Of a stretch of 64,000 bases of DNA, positions 1 to 9,840 are shown in pieces; the first letter of the stretch is position 1; each line of letters opens with the position of its first letter. The DNA lies in assembly GCA_026162565.1 (NCBI GenBank), contig JAOEIQ010000003.1:310001-374000 (forward strand). The letters run 5' to 3'. The DNA is from Flavobacteriaceae bacterium NBU2973 (lineage in GTDB: Bacteria > Bacteroidota > Bacteroidia > Flavobacteriales > Flavobacteriaceae). The notes beneath the pieces are model-generated. The model was not told where the DNA came from, searched no databases, and saw only the letters and a list, made by a program, of their open reading frames with translations. The position numbers and the translations under genes are program-made.

Positions 1-831
1 TTCAGTACTCTTATCTGTAATAGGTTTTCCACTTAATCCTCCCATTTCAGATTTATTATCACTTTTTAAATTGTCTCTAGAAACTGATGTATTACTAGCT
101 ATAACACCATCGATTTTTGTTTGGTCTACTAGTTCAATTATTTCATCCAATTGAATAGTATTTAAATCTGGAGCAATTTTTAACAGAATAGGTTTTTGCT
201 TGCTAAAAGTATTGTTAATAGATTGTACAGAGGTAATCAATTCTATTAAATAATCTTTATCAGTTAATTTAGCATGGCTCCCAACATTAGGACAACTCAC
301 ATTCAATACAAAGTAATCAACATAAGGATGCAAGGCTTTAAAACAAGTATTATAATCATCTGTATAATCTTCAGGTTTAGTAGCTGTATTTTTACCAATA
401 TTACCACCAATAATTAACTTGCCTTTATTTTTTTTAAGCTGTTGTATAGCAGCTTCAAGTCCCTCATTATTAAAGCCCATTCTATTGATAATACCTTGAT
501 CTTCTTTTAATCTGAATAGTCGCTTTTTAGGATTTCCGACTTGCGCTTTTGGAGTAACAGTTCCTATTTCAATAAAACCAAAACCAAAGTTAGCTAGTTC
601 ATTATATAATACAGCATTTTTATCGAATCCTGCAGCTAGTCCAACTGGATTTTTAAAGGTTAATCCAAATAGATTGCGTTCTAATCTTTTATCATTTACT
701 GAATATAAACTTCTAAATAATAAGGAGAATCCAGGAATCTTGCATAAAAGCTTAATTACCGAAAATGTAAAATAGTGAATTTTTTCTGGGTCAAACGAAA
801 ATAAAATTGGTCGTACTAGAAGTTTGTACAT
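1..831 (-). CDS. pyrD: Dihydroorotate dehydrogenase (quinone), 5' part only
   Basis: This is the N-terminal 277 codons of a class 2 dihydroorotate dehydrogenase, which oxidises dihydroorotate to orotate in pyrimidine synthesis and passes electrons to membrane quinone. It begins [11 protein letters not shown] with the amphipathic N-terminal helix region typical of class 2 enzymes. '[13 protein letters not shown]' is the FMN/substrate loop, 'NRMGFNNEG' follows, and 'VLNVSCPNV' carries the Ser-Pro-Asn segment of the active site, with Ser as expected for class 2. The reading frame is open to base 1, so the C-terminal roughly 60-70 residues lie outside the window. A Bacteroidetes-type -7 box sits 16 bases upstream of the ATG. 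It is a housekeeping gene and the identification is secure. Confidence 0.95.
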   Translation of the reverse strand, partial: MYKLLVRPILFSFDPEKIHYFTFSVIKLLCKIPGFSLLFRSLYSVNDKRLERNLFGLTFKNPVGLAAGFDKNAVLYNELANFGFGFIEIGTVTPKAQVGNPKKRLFRLKEDQGIINRMGFNNEGLEAAIQQLKKNKGKLIIGGNIGKNTATKPEDYTDDYNTCFKALHPYVDYFVLNVSCPNVGSHAKLTDKDYLIELITSVQSINNTFSKQKPILLKIAPDLNTIQLDEIIELVDQTKIDGVIASNTSVSRDNLKSDNKSEMGGLSGKPITDKSTE

Positions 832-846
832 TCTGATTTGTTTGTG

Positions 847-854
847 CAAAAATA
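847..854 (-). promoter_or_regulatory. Predicted Bacteroidetes -7 promoter box for pyrD
   Basis: On the minus strand this reads TATTTTTG, a full match to the TAnnTTTG -7 consensus of Bacteroidetes. It lies 15 bases before the pyrD ATG, in the 35-base gap after the upstream gene. No clear -33 TTG is visible at the usual spacing, so the call rests on the -7 box and its position. Confidence 0.45.
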
Positions 855-866
855 TACAAAATAGTG

Positions 867-2606
867 TTATTTTTTAATGAATCGTTTAGTAAAGTTTAAA
901 CCATCGTATTTAATATTAGTAAAATATAAACCACTATTGAATTTAGATATATCAATTGAAGAATTTGATAATATCATATTGGATTTACTGAAAATAATTT
1001 GACCTAATGTATTGACAATTTCAACAGAAAAATCTTTATTTGAGTTAATTAAATTTTCTCCTGTAATAGTTAATTGATTATCTGCAATTGTTGGAAATAT
1101 TTTAAAATTAGTAAAACTATTAAAATCGTTATTTGACAATGTATTACCTTCAGTAATCGTTAATAATTGATTTGGAGAGACGTCGTAAATCACATCTTCT
1201 ATTCCACTTAACCATGTTACTTTTACATAATCAATTTCTGTAGCATCACCAACTCCAAAAAATTCTGCTCCAGAATTTTGACTGACGTAGCCTTCTCCAC
1301 AAAGTGTATATCGATATTGTTTTTTATTATCTGCCATAATCTCTATCCACGAACCAATTCCCATTTTATTACCAACAGTACCATTTAATTTAACCTTTAG
1401 CCAATTATTATTAACATTCTCATAGCACTCATTAATCCATAAATAGTTATCATCAGGTTCTATATTTAATACAGAAATATCAGGATAACCGTCATTATTA
1501 ACATCACCAATAGCATTAGAATAACTTACAGCTAAATCAACTTGAAAACCAGCATTAAGAGGTATAGAATAGGAACCACTACCATTATTCTCATAAAAGG
1601 CAGCAGATAAATAGGTTAAAAAATTATCAAATGAACCGCTGACGTATAAATCCTGATCTGTATCATTATCTGCATCTAAAAATACAGCTCCCCAAGCAAT
1701 ACTATTAAATTGTGTGCCATTTGTTGCAGCAATATCTGTAAAGGTTCCGTCTCCATTATTTCTTAAAAAAGAATTCCCGTCTAGTGTGTTCGTCACATAA
1801 ATATCTAACCAACCATCGTTATTATAATCGTCAATAGTTGTAGACATAGCATCTATTAATAAATCAGTTCCTGATTCAGAGCTCACATCTGTAAAAGTAC
1901 CATCTCCATTATTTTTATACAGTAAATTAGGAGTCACAATTCTATCATTAGCAATGTAAATATCTTGCCAACCATCGTTATTATAATCAAAAAAAGATGC
2001 ACAAAACGAACGTTGATGACCAGTATCTATTCCGGCAGCTGCTGTAACATCTGTAAAGGTTTTATTACCATTATTTCTATACAAATAATTTCTTGCAGAA
2101 TTATTTTGTAGATCTCTACTACTTAAAAATAAATCTAAATCACCATCTTTATCATAATCTCCCCAAGAAGATCCCCAAGTTTGAATGTCCGTGGTATCCA
2201 ATCCAGCACTAGTAGTAATATCTGTAAAGTTCATACTGCCATCATTTTCATACAATCTATTCATAGCATCATCATATGCAACAAAAAAATCTAAATCTCC
2301 ATCGTTATCGATATCTACCCAATTCATTTGTCTGGAATCCTTTTCGTAGTCAGTAAGGTTTAATGTAACAGATTGAAACGTCCCATTATTATTTTTAAAA
2401 AAATACAAGGGTTTATCTGTTTCCGAAGAAAATGTTAGATCGTCCCATCCATCTTGATCAAAATCAAAAAAAGATAGGCCTCCAATAAATATATTATCAC
2501 CATGCGATACATTAATATTTTGTGCGCTTGAGCTTTCAGTAAATTTTATTTGAGAAAAACCGAACAAAAAAGAACATGTAAATACTAATGATATGGCAAA
2601 TCGCAT
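867..2606 (-). CDS. Secreted FG-GAP/VCBS repeat protein with ASPIC/UnbV domain and T9SS tail
   Basis: A 579-residue exported protein. After a signal peptide ending near 'LFGFSQIKF' there are about seven FG-GAP/VCBS blades, each with an Asp-rich calcium loop such as 'DIDNDGDLD', 'DYNNDGWQD' or 'DVNNDGYPD'. These should form a beta-propeller. An ASPIC/UnbV-like segment follows ('GIGSWIEI', '[18 protein letters not shown]'), as in CRTAC1-type proteins. The last 85 or so residues resemble a type IX secretion sorting domain (start '[14 protein letters not shown]', end 'KRFIKK'), so secretion to the cell surface by T9SS is inferred. I chose the internal start MRFAIS: it gives a clean signal peptide and falls one base after the stop of the upstream aminotransferase, whereas a start at 2630 would overlap that gene. 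The ligand is unknown. Confidence 0.88.
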   Translation of the reverse strand: MRFAISLVFTCSFLFGFSQIKFTESSSAQNINVSHGDNIFIGGLSFFDFDQDGWDDLTFSSETDKPLYFFKNNNGTFQSVTLNLTDYEKDSRQMNWVDIDNDGDLDFFVAYDDAMNRLYENDGSMNFTDITTSAGLDTTDIQTWGSSWGDYDKDGDLDLFLSSRDLQNNSARNYLYRNNGNKTFTDVTAAAGIDTGHQRSFCASFFDYNNDGWQDIYIANDRIVTPNLLYKNNGDGTFTDVSSESGTDLLIDAMSTTIDDYNNDGWLDIYVTNTLDGNSFLRNNGDGTFTDIAATNGTQFNSIAWGAVFLDADNDTDQDLYVSGSFDNFLTYLSAAFYENNGSGSYSIPLNAGFQVDLAVSYSNAIGDVNNDGYPDISVLNIEPDDNYLWINECYENVNNNWLKVKLNGTVGNKMGIGSWIEIMADNKKQYRYTLCGEGYVSQNSGAEFFGVGDATEIDYVKVTWLSGIEDVIYDVSPNQLLTITEGNTLSNNDFNSFTNFKIFPTIADNQLTITGENLINSNKDFSVEIVNTLGQIIFSKSNMILSNSSIDISKFNSGLYFTNIKYDGLNFTKRFIKK

Positions 2607-2607
2607 G

Positions 2608-3876
2608 TTATAGAGTTTTAGTAAATTCAATTAAATTTTTGATTCCGTTAAAGATATTAGGGCAATTTGTTTTAATTAAATTATCATCAACAGTTGTTTG
2701 ATTTTTATAGTGCCTCATTACATCTTCTCCATTAAAATCTACAAAAGCCAATCTAAAAAATAGGTCCTCTTCATTAAAATAAAAATCAGATCCCGGAAGC
2801 AACGCTACTTTATAATTTTTGAGTAGATAATTAGCAAGTTCACTACTTGTATCTATTCCTAAATTATTAATTTTTTCTTTAAAGTTATTAAATCCTATCA
2901 TCACATAAAAAGAACCTTGAGGAATTGTACAATCTATTTTATATTTTACTAATTCTGTATACACATAATTAGAAACTCCCTTTAAAATATCAGATCCTAA
3001 ATTCACATACTCTTTTAATTCAGACTTCATTTTAAAAGCCTCTACAGCTGCATATTGAACAGGTGAGGCTACAGCACTAAATGTTTCGCTAAACAGAGAT
3101 CTATAAGTAGTATGCAAATAAGAGAGTTCTTTTGGTAATTTTAAAAAGCCTAATCGGTAACCTCCAGCAGAAAATACTTTACTTAAACCTCCAAAAATAA
3201 ACGTTTTTTCAGGATAATAAGTAGCAATACTTGGTGAAGATTCCTCATTAAAATTAACTTGAGAATATATCTCATCAGATAATACTATCACATCATAAGC
3301 TCTACAAATATCAGCTAATGCTTTAAGCTCATCTTCAGAATATACAGCTCCAGTTGGATTATTTGGTGAATTAATGATTAGTGACTTTTGGATGTCTTTA
3401 TTATCCTCACAATACGTTTTTAATTCTTCTGGTTGAAGTTTAAAATTGTTTTTTAAATACGTATCTAAAACTACATAGTCACCACCTTTAGATTGTATTT
3501 GCGGACCATAACTTACCCAACTTCCTTTTGGTATCAGCACTACACCCTCTAACAATAAAATGGTTTGATATAAAAGCTCTTTACTTCCAGGACCAATTAA
3601 TATATCCTCTGGTAGAGAAGAAATATTTTGATAATTAGTAAGAAAAGAAGCAATGGTCTCACGTAATATTTCTAAACCAATAGTTGGTAAATATTTATTA
3701 TTTTCTGCATTCGCAATTAATTCATTAACTATACTGTCATGTATTTGAAATGGTGATTGTCCAAAACCAAAATGACAAATGTCTTCACCTTGACTTCTTA
3801 ACCTTTTAACTTCTTGATTAATCGCTAAAGTAGCTGAAGGTTTTAATGATTGAATATGTTGGTTTATTCGTATCAT
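2608..3876 (-). CDS. PLP-dependent aminotransferase, class I/II
   Basis: A 422-residue fold-type I aminotransferase, expected to act in the cytoplasm on an amino or keto acid. Visible landmarks are 'SPNNPTGAVYS' (cofactor-ring Asn near 172), Asp201 in 'VLSDEIYSQ' that binds the pyridine nitrogen, the Schiff-base Lys233 in 'FGGLSKVFSAGGYRLG', and Arg241 of the same stretch. The length suits aspartate/tyrosine-type enzymes, but the substrate cannot be read from sequence. It ends one base before the FG-GAP protein start, so the two are probably co-transcribed, an odd pairing with no obvious pathway link. A terminator of the preceding lipoprotein operon lies just upstream, so this gene should have its own promoter in the 38 bases before its ATG; no clear one is seen. 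Confidence 0.9.
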   Translation of the reverse strand: MIRINQHIQSLKPSATLAINQEVKRLRSQGEDICHFGFGQSPFQIHDSIVNELIANAENNKYLPTIGLEILRETIASFLTNYQNISSLPEDILIGPGSKELLYQTILLLEGVVLIPKGSWVSYGPQIQSKGGDYVVLDTYLKNNFKLQPEELKTYCEDNKDIQKSLIINSPNNPTGAVYSEDELKALADICRAYDVIVLSDEIYSQVNFNEESSPSIATYYPEKTFIFGGLSKVFSAGGYRLGFLKLPKELSYLHTTYRSLFSETFSAVASPVQYAAVEAFKMKSELKEYVNLGSDILKGVSNYVYTELVKYKIDCTIPQGSFYVMIGFNNFKEKINNLGIDTSSELANYLLKNYKVALLPGSDFYFNEEDLFFRLAFVDFNGEDVMRHYKNQTTVDDNLIKTNCPNIFNGIKNLIEFTKTL

Positions 3877-3914
3877 ATAAAATTTAAATTTCCTTACTAA
3901 TGTAACTAATATCT

Positions 3915-3946
3915 AAAAAAAATACCCAGAAAAATCTGGGTATTTT
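3915..3946 (-). terminator. Rho-independent terminator of the TonB receptor operon
   Basis: A perfect 12-base stem (aaaatacccaga / tctgggtatttt) with an AAAA loop is followed on the minus strand by a run of T. It lies about 23 bases after the stop of the last lipoprotein gene and before the aminotransferase start, so it separates the two transcription units. Confidence 0.85.
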
Positions 3947-3968
3947 ATATAATAAGCAAATTGAATTG

Positions 3969-4688
3969 CTATGGTACGCTAAACTCTACAGAATCAGAAC
4001 TTCCAAACTCTCCACCTTCTGCTAAAGTTTCAGAACATGCAGGCTTTGTAATTGTATAAGAACCTTCTCCCCAAGAACAACATATTCCATCTCCAAAACT
4101 ATCGAAGATAGTAAATGTATACGTTCCATCAGCTAATGTAAATCCTTCAGTAAACTCTGGAGCACCACTACCATCGCCTGAAGCAACTAATGCACCTCCA
4201 GAATCTCTAATTTCCCAAGTAGTTTCTCCAGGGAATGCATCAAAAACAATGTTTAATTCAATATCATTAGACTGACATATTTTTTCATAATCTACAGTTA
4301 CTTGCTCTGCAGAGTTATCAGCCAATTGTAAAGTTAAACTTCTTGGCACACCTGTTGGTATCGCATCAAAGTTAAAACCTACGCTAGTAGATCCTGTAGT
4401 TTCTCCAGCTTGGATAACTACATTTCCAGCAAAGCTATATTCAAAGTTAGGAGCATCTGAAGCATCACTAACTAATATACCAACAACTCTATCATTAAAT
4501 GATGTTGTTGAAGCTCCTACTACAAGGTTATAACTAACATTATCAGAATCCACCACTACAGATTGAGATGCAGATTCAATAGTTATCACTCCAGCTTCTT
4601 GAGTAGGAACAGGGTCTAATTCATTTTTATCACATGAAATTACAGCAACTGCAATTATACATGTAAAAATATACTTAAGTTTTTTCAT
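3969..4688 (-). CDS. Lipoprotein with a 'GDGICC' beta-sandwich module
   Basis: A 239-residue predicted lipoprotein of unknown function. It begins MKKLKYIFTCIIAVAVISC, so Cys19 is the likely lipid-anchored residue, and Asp and Lys follow. Residues about 30-135 look like an all-beta Calx-beta/Ig-like domain. Residues about 140-215 form a module with 'PGETTWEIRDSGG' and 'YTFTIFDSFGDGICCSWG', a pattern that recurs in secreted Bacteroidota and marine proteins and contains adjacent Cys-Cys. It is the last gene of the TonB-receptor operon, 11 bases after the other lipoprotein. It may be a surface-exposed partner that binds the receptor's substrate, but it is not a SusD family member by eye. Substrate unknown. 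Confidence 0.8.
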   Translation of the reverse strand: MKKLKYIFTCIIAVAVISCDKNELDPVPTQEAGVITIESASQSVVVDSDNVSYNLVVGASTTSFNDRVVGILVSDASDAPNFEYSFAGNVVIQAGETTGSTSVGFNFDAIPTGVPRSLTLQLADNSAEQVTVDYEKICQSNDIELNIVFDAFPGETTWEIRDSGGALVASGDGSGAPEFTEGFTLADGTYTFTIFDSFGDGICCSWGEGSYTITKPACSETLAEGGEFGSSDSVEFSVP

Positions 4689-4699
4689 AATCTATTTTT

Positions 4700-5530
4700 T
4701 TAATTTTGAGTAAATGTATACGTCTTAAATCCATTTCCTGGGTTTGCAGGATCTTGATCTGCAACATCCATTAACACGACATCTTGATCAATACCTCCTT
4801 CTAAAATTAAATCATCGCCTCCAAAAGTTTCTACAGAACCATCAGGATAAATGATATAAATAGTATAACCTGGAGCAGCTAATCCACCTCCTCCGATAGT
4901 AAAAATATCAAGTGCATAATATGCTCCATCAATACCAAGGAATCCTGGTAAATCTGGAGAATTTGGTAATCCAGGAGCAAAGAATGGTAATTCTAATACA
5001 AAGTTTGTTGTTAAAGCAGCATCAGTTACCCAAGCACCTTCTCCATCAAACACACCAATAGTAAAGAATGTAGTACCTCCAAAATTAGCATCTTCTAAAC
5101 TTAATACAAGAGTTAAAGCATCTTCTACTGGATTTGGTATGCTAATAAATGTTGCTGTGGTGTTAGTCCCTAAATTAACTTGTTGATCTAAATTAAGACC
5201 TCCTGTCAAAGTAATGGTATTTGTAGACCCAACAGTATTAGGAAAAGTCAGAGAAGCACTTGTAGAACCAGCAGGGATTGTTAGAGACTCTTCTGCACCA
5301 TTTAATGTATAATTTACTAATGTATTTTTACTCATAGCAGCCGATAAAATAACGTTAACAGTTATATTATCTCCAGCACTTGCAGGTACAAAGTTCTCAC
5401 CAGACTGATCTAGCGATACCACTTCAAAAATATCATCTGCTGGCAAAATAACGGGATCGTCATCTACAGCACATGAAAAAACGAACGCTAATGTAATTAG
5501 CAATACTAATATTGATTTATTTTTTTTCAT
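4700..5530 (-). CDS. Lipoprotein of unknown function in TonB-receptor operon
   Basis: A 276-residue predicted lipoprotein. The signal is MKKNKSILVLLITLAFVFSC with lipobox FSC and an acidic stretch 'AVDDDPVILPADD' after the lipidated Cys. The mature part is rich in Thr, Gly and Asn and looks all-beta. Residues about 35-125 resemble one Ig/Calx-beta-like repeat ('LTIPAGSTSASLTF'). The rest, with 'LPFFAPGLPNSPDLPGFLG', does not match any family I recognise. It lies 10 bases after the receptor gene and 11 before the second lipoprotein, so all three should be co-transcribed. A role as an accessory subunit to the receptor is inferred from position only. Confidence 0.78.
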   Translation of the reverse strand: MKKNKSILVLLITLAFVFSCAVDDDPVILPADDIFEVVSLDQSGENFVPASAGDNITVNVILSAAMSKNTLVNYTLNGAEESLTIPAGSTSASLTFPNTVGSTNTITLTGGLNLDQQVNLGTNTTATFISIPNPVEDALTLVLSLEDANFGGTTFFTIGVFDGEGAWVTDAALTTNFVLELPFFAPGLPNSPDLPGFLGIDGAYYALDIFTIGGGGLAAPGYTIYIIYPDGSVETFGGDDLILEGGIDQDVVLMDVADQDPANPGNGFKTYTFTQN

Positions 5531-5540
5531 AGTCTTTTAA

Positions 5541-8420
5541 TTAAAGTTTAAAGTTAAGTCTCGCAAATAACTGTCTACCGTTTTGTCCAAACTGTGATGT
5601 CACACGAGGGTAAATAAAGTTATTACCACTTGTTAAATCATCTGGAGCGTCATCTGGGAACTTATCAAATAAGTTATTAGCTCCAACAGTTAAAGTTAAT
5701 CTTTCGTTTACTTTATATCCAAAAGATAAATCTGTAACTATTTTAGCACTAAATTCAGGATGAGAATCTCTAACTCCATCACCTGTTGTGTCAGTTAAAT
5801 CTGGGTTAAATACCGATCCAAAATACGCATTTCTAACAAAAATTCTCCATTTACCACCTTCAATCATGTTAGTTAAATTAGCTTTTACTCTAGGTTGCGC
5901 AAACTCTAAAAAGTATCTTTCACGCTCACCGAAATACGTGTCAATTTGTGGTGCTAATTGTTGAGATGCATGAATATCATCTACTTGCATAGTTCTAGAA
6001 ACTGTACCAGCTAAACTCGTTGTCATTTTAAAAGTATCACTTAAGTTACCTCTATGGGTAATCACTACATCAATACCTTTAGTTTCTGTATCTATTGCAT
6101 TTGCAAAGAACCTAGCTCTAGTAGCATTAGCAGCATCAAATAAAGTTTGTAATTCTCCTGGTGCATCAGGTCTAAAGAAATTACCTGTTAAGGTAGTTCT
6201 GTCTTCTATAGCTGTAAAGAAAGCATCAACTGTAACTGTAAGATTAGCAGATGGTATTTTAGCTGCTAAACCTACACTTGCACTAAACGACTCTTCCTCT
6301 TTTAATTCAGGAATTCCTAATAATTTAGCAATACGACTATCATTTGAGAAAGTTCCAACCTCATTTGGAACACCGTTAACAAAATTAGTACTGGTTGCAT
6401 TAAAATGTAACTGATGTAAAGAAGGTGCTCTAAAACCTGTACTAGCAGCTGCTCTTAAATTAAAATTGTCATTTACTTTAAATAAAGAAGAAACCTTCCA
6501 GTTGAGTGTTGATCCAAAATCACTGTAGTTTTCAAAACGTAAAGCTGTTCCTATTAAAATTCTATCAGTTACATCTGCTTCAATGTCAGCATATACAGCA
6601 TAACTATTTCTGCGAGCATCTCTTTCATTTTCCGGTCTAAATCCTGGGAATACTTGTACACCACCTGGACGTTGTCTTCCAAAAAAGTCAGTAACTGCTA
6701 AAGAGGCATCACCATTCCAAATATCGCCATTTATATCATAGGTTGCCCAAGACGCCTCGCTACCTTGTAATAATTCATAATTCTCTAGTCTATATTCTGC
6801 TCCAAATGCCACATTTAAACCACTCCAAACCGAATCGTAAAATCTAGATACATCTAAATTAGTTGTATTTTGTGAAAAAGCAAATCCTCCAGCATAAGTC
6901 TCAAGAGGAGTAGATGTACCTAAAGTCGCATTACTAGAATTAGCTATAGTAAAATCAAATGAGTTTCTACCCCAAGTATTACTAAAATCAATATCCCAGT
7001 CACCTTGCTTTCCTTTAATTCCAACTGCTAATGATTTATCGTTAACATCTGTTTGTATTTCAGGTAAAAAGCCATTGATGTAGACAGCTGTATTAGCTCT
7101 AGATTGCGCTGGTCTTCTATAAAAACCAGCTGCTTCACCATTTCTATAACTAATACCTCCAAACGAATAAATACTGAAATCGTCTGATAATGGAATTTCC
7201 ATATTAGCAAAGAATTTTCCGCTTCTTAATTTAGATTGTCCAACACGCATACTATAATCTCTTCGATCTTGACCTCTTAAAGCCAATTCTTGATCTGTAG
7301 TATCAAAGTCTAATAATCCACGAAGATCATCAATTGAGCTAGCTGCATCTATATCTGATTGTAATGCAGCACTAAAGTGAGGAACACCATCTGCTAACAA
7401 TTGTAACTCTGCTAAAGAATAGTTGTTTAAATCTGTATCAAAGCCAGCTAACATAGCTTGCCATTCTAATGAATTGGATCCATCAAATATCTGACCAGTA
7501 GCACCATCTCGCCCAGCTCTACTTCCAGGATTTCTAGTTAACACAGATCCTGTAAAGTTTACAAAACCACCTTTGTCTCCTAAAGGAATTCCATAGTTTG
7601 CATCAATTTGGATATTTTCACCATCAACGCCACCATCTTGATTATTTGCTTGACTTGTAAAATTAGCACCAGAGTTTACTTGCAATTCTAAACCTTCACT
7701 TTCTTTCATTACAATATTAATTACACCAGCAATGGCATCTGAACCATATTGTGCTGCTGCACCATCTCTTAATACTTCTATTCTCTTAATAGCAAATGCA
7801 GGAATTGCATTAAGATCTGTACCAACACTACCACGACCGACAGTACTGTTAACGTTTACTAAAGAAGAAGTATGCCTTCTTTTTCCATTAACTAATACTA
7901 AAACCTGATCTGGCCCCAAGCCTCTTAAAGAAGCTGGGTCTATGTGGTCAGTTCCATCAGAAACCGTTTGTGTTGTTGATGTAAACGAAGGTGCCACATA
8001 GTTTAAGATGTCATTTACAGACGTCTGCGGTCCAGCAGATGTCAATTCTGTAACGTCAATTACATCTATTGGAACAGGTGAATTAATTGCTGTTCTGTTT
8101 TTACTTCTTGTACCTACTAAAACAATTTCATCTAGTGCCACACCAGATTTCATTGTTACATCTACGGTACTTCCACTTACAACAACTTCTTGAGAGTCGA
8201 AACCAACATAAGAGAATACTAATGTATCTCCTTGATTGGCATCAATAGAATAGTTTCCATCAAAATCGGAAGTTGTTCCAGTTGTAGTTCCTTTTACAAC
8301 AATGGACACTCCTGGTAAAGGTTGTGAGGAGTCATCTAAAATTGTACCAGAAACTTGTGCATGTAAAAAAGTTGACAATCCAAAAAAGATAGCCAACATA
8401 ATTGTGTACTTTTTAATCAT
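5541..8420 (-). CDS. TonB-dependent outer-membrane receptor
   Basis: A 959-residue TonB-dependent transporter. Residues about 1-22 are a signal peptide (MIKKYTIMLAIFFGLS..HAQ). Next is a carboxypeptidase-D regulatory-like domain ('LPGVSIVVKGTTTGTTSDFD'), then the plug ('LRGLGPDQVLVLVNGKRRH', 'IEVLRDGAAAQYGSDAIAGV'), then the 22-strand barrel to the C-terminus ending in an aromatic-rich strand (RLNFKL). The plug is of the 'NGKRRH' type and not the SusC type, and no SusD partner follows, so a starch-like polysaccharide system is not indicated. It imports a small molecule with energy from TonB; the substrate is unknown. The start at 8420 was chosen over 8447 because it begins the signal peptide and has a -7 promoter box 24 bases upstream. 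First gene of a three-gene operon. Confidence 0.93.
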   Translation of the reverse strand: MIKKYTIMLAIFFGLSTFLHAQVSGTILDDSSQPLPGVSIVVKGTTTGTTSDFDGNYSIDANQGDTLVFSYVGFDSQEVVVSGSTVDVTMKSGVALDEIVLVGTRSKNRTAINSPVPIDVIDVTELTSAGPQTSVNDILNYVAPSFTSTTQTVSDGTDHIDPASLRGLGPDQVLVLVNGKRRHTSSLVNVNSTVGRGSVGTDLNAIPAFAIKRIEVLRDGAAAQYGSDAIAGVINIVMKESEGLELQVNSGANFTSQANNQDGGVDGENIQIDANYGIPLGDKGGFVNFTGSVLTRNPGSRAGRDGATGQIFDGSNSLEWQAMLAGFDTDLNNYSLAELQLLADGVPHFSAALQSDIDAASSIDDLRGLLDFDTTDQELALRGQDRRDYSMRVGQSKLRSGKFFANMEIPLSDDFSIYSFGGISYRNGEAAGFYRRPAQSRANTAVYINGFLPEIQTDVNDKSLAVGIKGKQGDWDIDFSNTWGRNSFDFTIANSSNATLGTSTPLETYAGGFAFSQNTTNLDVSRFYDSVWSGLNVAFGAEYRLENYELLQGSEASWATYDINGDIWNGDASLAVTDFFGRQRPGGVQVFPGFRPENERDARRNSYAVYADIEADVTDRILIGTALRFENYSDFGSTLNWKVSSLFKVNDNFNLRAAASTGFRAPSLHQLHFNATSTNFVNGVPNEVGTFSNDSRIAKLLGIPELKEEESFSASVGLAAKIPSANLTVTVDAFFTAIEDRTTLTGNFFRPDAPGELQTLFDAANATRARFFANAIDTETKGIDVVITHRGNLSDTFKMTTSLAGTVSRTMQVDDIHASQQLAPQIDTYFGERERYFLEFAQPRVKANLTNMIEGGKWRIFVRNAYFGSVFNPDLTDTTGDGVRDSHPEFSAKIVTDLSFGYKVNERLTLTVGANNLFDKFPDDAPDDLTSGNNFIYPRVTSQFGQNGRQLFARLNFKL

Positions 8421-8444
8421 AAGTTTTATTTTTGGTTGTTCTTC

Positions 8445-8452
8445 CAAATGTA
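8445..8452 (-). promoter_or_regulatory. Predicted -7 promoter box of the TonB-receptor operon
   Basis: The minus strand reads TACATTTG, matching TAnnTTTG, 24 bases before the chosen receptor start. It falls in the 86-base divergent gap shared with pepT. It also supports the 8420 start, because it would overlap the coding start of the longer form. No obvious -33 TTG is seen. Confidence 0.45.
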
Positions 8453-8506
8453 AGAAAAATGTAAATGAATCATAAAAAAAATGTTAACTAATTATAAAAT
8501 TAACAA

Positions 8507-9745
8507 ATGGATAAAAATAAAATCATGAATCGGTTTATAAGTTATGTCACTATAGATACTGAATCAGACCCAAATTCTGATACAACTCCAAGCTCAAAAA
8601 AACAATGGGATTTAGCTAACAAACTAGCTGAAGAATTAAAAACTATTGGCTTAACAGACGTGACTATAGATGGAAATGCCTACATCATGGCTACTTTACC
8701 TAGTAATGTTGAGCATGAGGTTCCAACCATTGGCTTTATATCACATTTTGATACGTCACCAGATTTTACTGGAGCGAATGTGAAACCTCAAATCATAGAG
8801 AACTATGATGGTTCTGACATCATTCTAAATGCTGAAGAAACTATTGTTTTATCCCCTAGTTATTTTGAAGATCTATTGCTTTACAAAGGACAAACATTAA
8901 TTACAACTGATGGTACAACACTACTTGGTGCTGATGATAAAGCTGGTATTTGTGAGATAGTTTCTGCTATGGAATATTTAATTAATAATCCACATATTAA
9001 ACATGGCACTATTAAAGTAGGTTTTACTCCTGATGAAGAAATTGGTCGAGGTGCTCATAAATTTGATGTAACAAAGTTTGGAGCTGATTGGGCTTATACT
9101 ATGGATGGCAGCCAAATAGGAGAACTTGAATACGAAAACTTTAATGCTGCAGGAGCCACTGTAAATATAAAAGGTAAAATTGTACATCCTGGCTATGCAA
9201 AAGGAAAAATGGTAAACTCCATGTATATTGCTACAGAGTTCATCAATTCACTTCCTAGACTAGAAACACCTGAACATACAGAAGGATATGAAGGTTTTTT
9301 CCATTTATATTCCGTTACTGGTTTAGTTGAAGGAACAAAACTTAAATACATTATTAGAGATCACGACAAAGAAAAGTTTGAAGCTAGAAAAGCGCTTTTC
9401 AAAAAAGTAGCTGATGATATCAACTCTAATTATGGTAAACAAATAATAGAGGTTGACTTAAAAGACCAATATTATAATATGAAAGAAAAAGTAGTGCCTG
9501 TAATGCATATTGTTGATATCGCAGAAGAAGCCATGAAAGCTTTAGGTATTAAACCGTTGATTAAACCAATTAGAGGAGGAACTGATGGTTCTCAATTAAG
9601 TTTTATGGGATTACCTTGCCCAAATATTTTTGCTGGTGGACATAATTTTCATGGTCGCTATGAGTATGTTCCTGTTGAAAGTATGATGAAAGCCACTGAA
9701 GTAATATGTAAAATAGCTGAACTTACTGCTGAAAAATATAAGTAG
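8507..9745 (+). CDS. pepT: Peptidase T (tripeptide aminopeptidase)
   Basis: A 412-residue M20B zinc aminopeptidase that removes N-terminal residues from tripeptides in the cytoplasm. The di-zinc ligands are all visible: His80 and Asp82 in '[11 protein letters not shown]', Asp in '[10 protein letters not shown]' (about 143), the catalytic Glu pair in '[12 protein letters not shown]' (177-178), Asp200 in 'YTMDGSQIG', and the late His in '[15 protein letters not shown]'. '[14 protein letters not shown]' before it is characteristic of PepT. Length is normal for the family. It is transcribed away from the TonB-receptor operon and seems to be a single-gene unit. Confidence 0.95.
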   Translation: MDKNKIMNRFISYVTIDTESDPNSDTTPSSKKQWDLANKLAEELKTIGLTDVTIDGNAYIMATLPSNVEHEVPTIGFISHFDTSPDFTGANVKPQIIENYDGSDIILNAEETIVLSPSYFEDLLLYKGQTLITTDGTTLLGADDKAGICEIVSAMEYLINNPHIKHGTIKVGFTPDEEIGRGAHKFDVTKFGADWAYTMDGSQIGELEYENFNAAGATVNIKGKIVHPGYAKGKMVNSMYIATEFINSLPRLETPEHTEGYEGFFHLYSVTGLVEGTKLKYIIRDHDKEKFEARKALFKKVADDINSNYGKQIIEVDLKDQYYNMKEKVVPVMHIVDIAEEAMKALGIKPLIKPIRGGTDGSQLSFMGLPCPNIFAGGHNFHGRYEYVPVESMMKATEVICKIAELTAEKYK

Positions 9746-9840
9746 TCATGAAAGCCCATAATGGGCATTTAGCAAACGAAGGCCATACCCATCGAAACAA
9801 TTAAAAACTGAACCTTAAGTTCTTGTGAAAATTTAGATAA

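Noticed and set aside
1500-2500. Possible DNA tandem repeat in the FG-GAP gene
   Set aside because: The periodicity is at the protein level (calcium-binding blades); the DNA copies are too divergent to be a tandem repeat.
8008-8193. Short plus-strand open frame inside the TonB receptor gene
   Set aside because: It is antisense to a well-conserved plug region, has no recognisable product and no promoter.
5541-8420. SusC/SusD-type polysaccharide utilisation locus
   Set aside because: The receptor plug is not of the SusC type, the lipoproteins lack SusD features, and no glycoside hydrolase or regulator is adjacent.
9750-9780. Small hairpin gccca-taa-tgggc after pepT as a terminator
   Set aside because: The stem is only five bases and is not followed by a T-run.
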